The notes beneath the pieces were generated by a model, which was not told where the DNA came from, did no database searches, and saw only the letters and a list, made by a program, of their open reading frames with translations. DNA of 14,339 nucleotides from the NCBI GenBank assembly GCA_020343715.1, contig CP070808.1, positions 20,562 to 34,900 of the forward strand, given 5' to 3'. The stretch comes from Thermoplasmata archaeon. Lineage in GTDB: Archaea; Thermoplasmatota; DTKX01; GCA-020343715. Each line of letters starts with the position of its first letter. Within the stretch, counting starts at the first letter, position 1. Both the position numbers and the translations under genes were made by a program. Shown here piece by piece: positions 12,193 through 14,339 of this stretch.

Positions 12193-14103
12193 GTGTTCTC
12201 GATGGTCTGCCTCGTGGCCGACCTGGGGATATTCGCCTACTCTGTCATTTACGAGCTGCAGAGGATGTTCTACGTGGCCATCATATTCGGCACCTTGTAC
12301 CTGGCGGCCCAGATCTTCATGTGGGACTTCGCGGCGGCGTTGGGCCTCTCGCGGGAGACCTCGTCGAAGCGGGTCCGTTTCCTGGTGTCCATGGACCTGG
12401 ATCACTTCCTCCGATGGATGAACGCGGTCATCTGCGGGATGCTCATCTTCATAGGCCTGAGCCTGGTCCGGCTCGTGAACAACATCTTCAAGGGCTTCCG
12501 GATCGACTACGGCGACCCTGTCGTCATCGTTCTCTCCTACAACGGGTTCCTGGCCCTCTTCCTGACAGTGGCGGCCATTGTCGTGGTCTATGCCATCAAG
12601 TGGTTCTACCAGCTCCGGATCAACGAGGTCCTCGGCGAGACCGAGTACAAGGATTTCATCGGCTACTTGAACTCCTTCGTGATGTTCTCCGTCATCATCG
12701 GGTTCGGCGGCAGGTTACTGGTGTCGTCCTTCATCATCATCTACATCACCCTGATAGTCCTCACGACCCTCTTCCGCTTGAGCAGACGGGCAGAGTTCTC
12801 GATCAGGGAGACGAGGGAGACCATCTACAGGATAAGGATGACCTTCTTCGGTATATTCTACCAAAGGCACACCTCAGTCCTCGCCCGGATAATGACAGCA
12901 GAGATGTTCGCCTCGTCAGTGATACTGCTCCTAAACGTCTCCTTCGTGAACATCTACAACATAAACACCATCACTATCATCGTACCGTACGTTATTATCA
13001 TAATCTCGCTCCTGACCCTCTACTTCGGTCGTTTGTACGGGGCCGCAGCTACCTTGACGACGTCCCTGTTCTCCTTCCTCCTCGTACTGTTCTTCATCGA
13101 CTACACATACCAGCCGATCCTTCAGTTCCTGGTGGACGACCTGGCGTCCGTCGGTGCGATTAGGCTCTACCCCGAGGCGGAGGAGGTGATCATGGATACC
13201 TTCTCCCGGTTGCTCATCGGGTTGTATCTCATGACGATCGTGTCTACGGCCGTCACGCTCATGGACCACGACAGGTCGATAGACGAGGACGTCGTCCGGC
13301 GTTATACTCTGTCAACGTACCAAACGATCATGATTCTGGCTTATTGGATGCTCATATTCGGGGCGATGTTCATCCAGATCCCCCCGGAGTACGGTATCGA
13401 CATCTCGTACGAGTGGGGTATGTACCAACTGATTGTCGTACTCCTCCTATGCATAGTCGCCATCATGTACCTGGTCAACCTGACGACCTTCACCCACGAC
13501 GTCAGGACCGGGACCAAGCAGGCCGGGGACAGCGCTGTCGTTAACCGTCTCACGAGCATCGTCTCGGTCCGCAGCTCGATGCGATGGGCCTACCGTCGGA
13601 GGACCGTCGTGGTGGTCGTGGCAGTCTCCATGTTCATCCTCGCTGCCAACGTCCAAAACGCCCTCGTCGAGCCCTCCGACACCTATCTCGACGGCGAGGG
13701 CTCGTTCAAGTACGACGTCGGCATCCGGTTCGAACCCATCAAGGTCGAGCAATGGCTGGAGGTCGACATCAGTATCCGGAACGGGAACGGGACCCTTTTC
13801 GTCCAACTGTTCCGTATCGAGGAGGATGAGGACATCCTTGTTTGGTATGAGCTGGAAATCAACGAGTTCAACAGGAGGGATGAGCTGGACGAGGGTGTCT
13901 ACGCCCTCTATCTCACCAACTCCGAGCTCAAGGACGACCCCGACGACACGTACACCCTCGACATGATCATCAAGCGCGACGCGGACCAGCTGTTCCCGCT
14001 CCAACCTGGGTTCTGGACCCTCTTGACCCTATACATATTCGCGGTCCCCCCCGCTGCCTTGTGGTTAAGGTACAGGGAGTTCAGGGGTCAGGGCGCGGGA
14101 TGA
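12193..14103 (+). CDS. large polytopic membrane protein with C-terminal extracytoplasmic domain, function unknown
   Basis: From GTG 12193 the protein has 636 residues. I do not recognise the family. About a dozen hydrophobic segments fill residues 1-500 in pairs separated by charged loops (for example RLSRRAEFSIRETRETIYRI and DHDRSIDEDVVRRY). After a last span (VVVVVAVSMFILAANV, about 475-490) an acidic beta-rich domain of about 120 residues follows (DVGIRFEPIKVEQWLEVDIS, then DEGVYALYLTNSEL). A final membrane span (FWTLLTLYIFAVPPAALWL) and a short basic tail close the protein. The layout resembles a transporter or polysaccharide-type membrane protein with an outside sensing domain, but no catalytic motif is seen. 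The start is doubtful: the frame is open back to 12091 with G/C-rich third positions, see the separate entry. It has somewhat more AT-rich codons (ATA, GTA, TTG) than its neighbours in the middle third. Confidence 0.8.
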   Translation: MFSMVCLVADLGIFAYSVIYELQRMFYVAIIFGTLYLAAQIFMWDFAAALGLSRETSSKRVRFLVSMDLDHFLRWMNAVICGMLIFIGLSLVRLVNNIFKGFRIDYGDPVVIVLSYNGFLALFLTVAAIVVVYAIKWFYQLRINEVLGETEYKDFIGYLNSFVMFSVIIGFGGRLLVSSFIIIYITLIVLTTLFRLSRRAEFSIRETRETIYRIRMTFFGIFYQRHTSVLARIMTAEMFASSVILLLNVSFVNIYNINTITIIVPYVIIIISLLTLYFGRLYGAAATLTTSLFSFLLVLFFIDYTYQPILQFLVDDLASVGAIRLYPEAEEVIMDTFSRLLIGLYLMTIVSTAVTLMDHDRSIDEDVVRRYTLSTYQTIMILAYWMLIFGAMFIQIPPEYGIDISYEWGMYQLIVVLLLCIVAIMYLVNLTTFTHDVRTGTKQAGDSAVVNRLTSIVSVRSSMRWAYRRRTVVVVVAVSMFILAANVQNALVEPSDTYLDGEGSFKYDVGIRFEPIKVEQWLEVDISIRNGNGTLFVQLFRIEEDEDILVWYELEINEFNRRDELDEGVYALYLTNSELKDDPDDTYTLDMIIKRDADQLFPLQPGFWTLLTLYIFAVPPAALWLRYREFRGQGAG

Positions 14104-14185
14104 GACGAGGGATGTCGCAGCACAGGTCGTACTCCACAGTAGGTATCCCGAGATGTGCCATGCTTTGTTGTCCCATTCGCGACAA

Positions 14186-14208
14186 AATCCTTATATCCCT
14201 TTATACCG
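14186..14208 (+). promoter_or_regulatory. TATA region of metK
   Basis: Two overlapping candidates, CCTTATATCC (about 14189-14198) and CTTTATACC (about 14199-14207), lie 44-60 bases before ATG 14250 and would give a leader of 20-30 bases with the GGGAGG site at 14238-14243. A further TTGTATATTG at 14218-14227 is too close. The remaining part of the 146-base gap 14104-14249 shows no gene. Confidence 0.55.
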
Positions 14209-14249
14209 TCCCCGCCTTGTATATTGACCAGTGACACGGGAGGCAATGG

Positions 14250-14339
14250 ATGAACGCAATAAGACCGCACATGTTCACCTCTGAGTCCGTCACCGAGGGA
14301 CACCCCGACAAGGTGGCCGACCAGATCTCCGATTCGATA
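14250..14339 (+). CDS. metK: S-adenosylmethionine synthetase, N-terminal part (partial at window edge), bacterial-type
   Basis: The first 30 residues of methionine adenosyltransferase are present. After MNAIRPH comes [20 protein letters not shown], essentially the invariant N-terminal block of the bacterial/eukaryotic MetK family, with the His of GHPDK that helps activate ATP and the first acidic metal ligands. The enzyme makes S-adenosylmethionine from methionine and ATP. Most archaea use a distant archaeal-type MAT, so this is a bacterial-type enzyme in an archaeal context. Start ATG 14250 has GGGAGG six bases upstream; the ATG at 14246 is in another frame. The gene continues beyond the right edge. 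Confidence 0.93.
   Translation, partial: MNAIRPHMFTSESVTEGHPDKVADQISDSI

Noticed and set aside
11966..12421. Plus-strand frame starting at ATG 11966 or ATG 12116 as the true start of the membrane-protein gene
   Set aside because: Both are in a different frame from the membrane protein and give Arg/Pro-rich shadow sequence; they could only be starts if the assembly has an indel.
1..14339. CRISPR array, insertion sequence, integrase/att site or toxin-antitoxin pair
   Set aside because: No regularly spaced repeats, transposase or integrase motifs, or terminal inverted repeats were seen on reading through; the region looks like ordinary chromosome.

Overview
This is a GC-rich (roughly 60-65% by eye) archaeal chromosomal segment. 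The archaeal evidence is direct: ribosomal protein L15e, an archaeal-style SRP (7S) RNA whose ends pair in helix 1, TATA boxes about 22-50 bases before most starts, a tRNA without an encoded CCA, and several starts that look leaderless. Single-chain bacterial-type thiolase, a bacterial-type MetK and a C25 (gingipain-like) surface protease would fit a heterotrophic Thermoplasmatota-like lineage. That placement is inference from gene content, not a demonstrated assignment. I see no mobile element, CRISPR array or integration site.

Layout. 1-1406 (minus): a two-gene fatty-acid/acetoacetyl-CoA operon, thiolase then 3-hydroxyacyl-CoA dehydrogenase (cut by the window edge). 1549-2387 (plus): divergent from it, a degenerate CheY-like receiver protein followed by a GNAT acetyltransferase. 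2371-3426 (minus): an exported and multi-pass membrane protein that overlaps the GNAT gene tail to tail. 3535-3975 (plus): an SRPBCC-fold protein. 4058-4498 (plus): tRNA-Ala(CGC) followed within about a dozen bases by the SRP RNA, probably one transcript. 4532-5440 (plus): a ThiI-like protein that keeps the THUMP half but has lost the PP-loop and the C-terminal end.

5447-8434 (minus): a large membrane-anchored C25 cysteine peptidase with Ig-like repeats. 8494-10390 (minus): a tight operon of a fibronectin-III/single-TM protein, a DUF2238-like membrane protein and endonuclease III. 10456-11127 (minus): a second DUF2238-like paralogue with its own promoter. 11263-11862 (minus): L15e. 12193-14103 (plus): a large polytopic membrane protein of unknown function, whose reading frame clearly continues upstream of the first usable start codon. 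14250-14339 (plus): the start of metK.

How they work together: most units are short, independently promoted one- to three-gene transcripts of housekeeping and cell-surface functions. The parts least explained by known biology are the ThiI-like protein without its nucleotide-binding loop next to the tRNA/7S RNA pair, the DUF2238 paralogue pair with its FN3 partner, and the start of the 12193-14103 gene.
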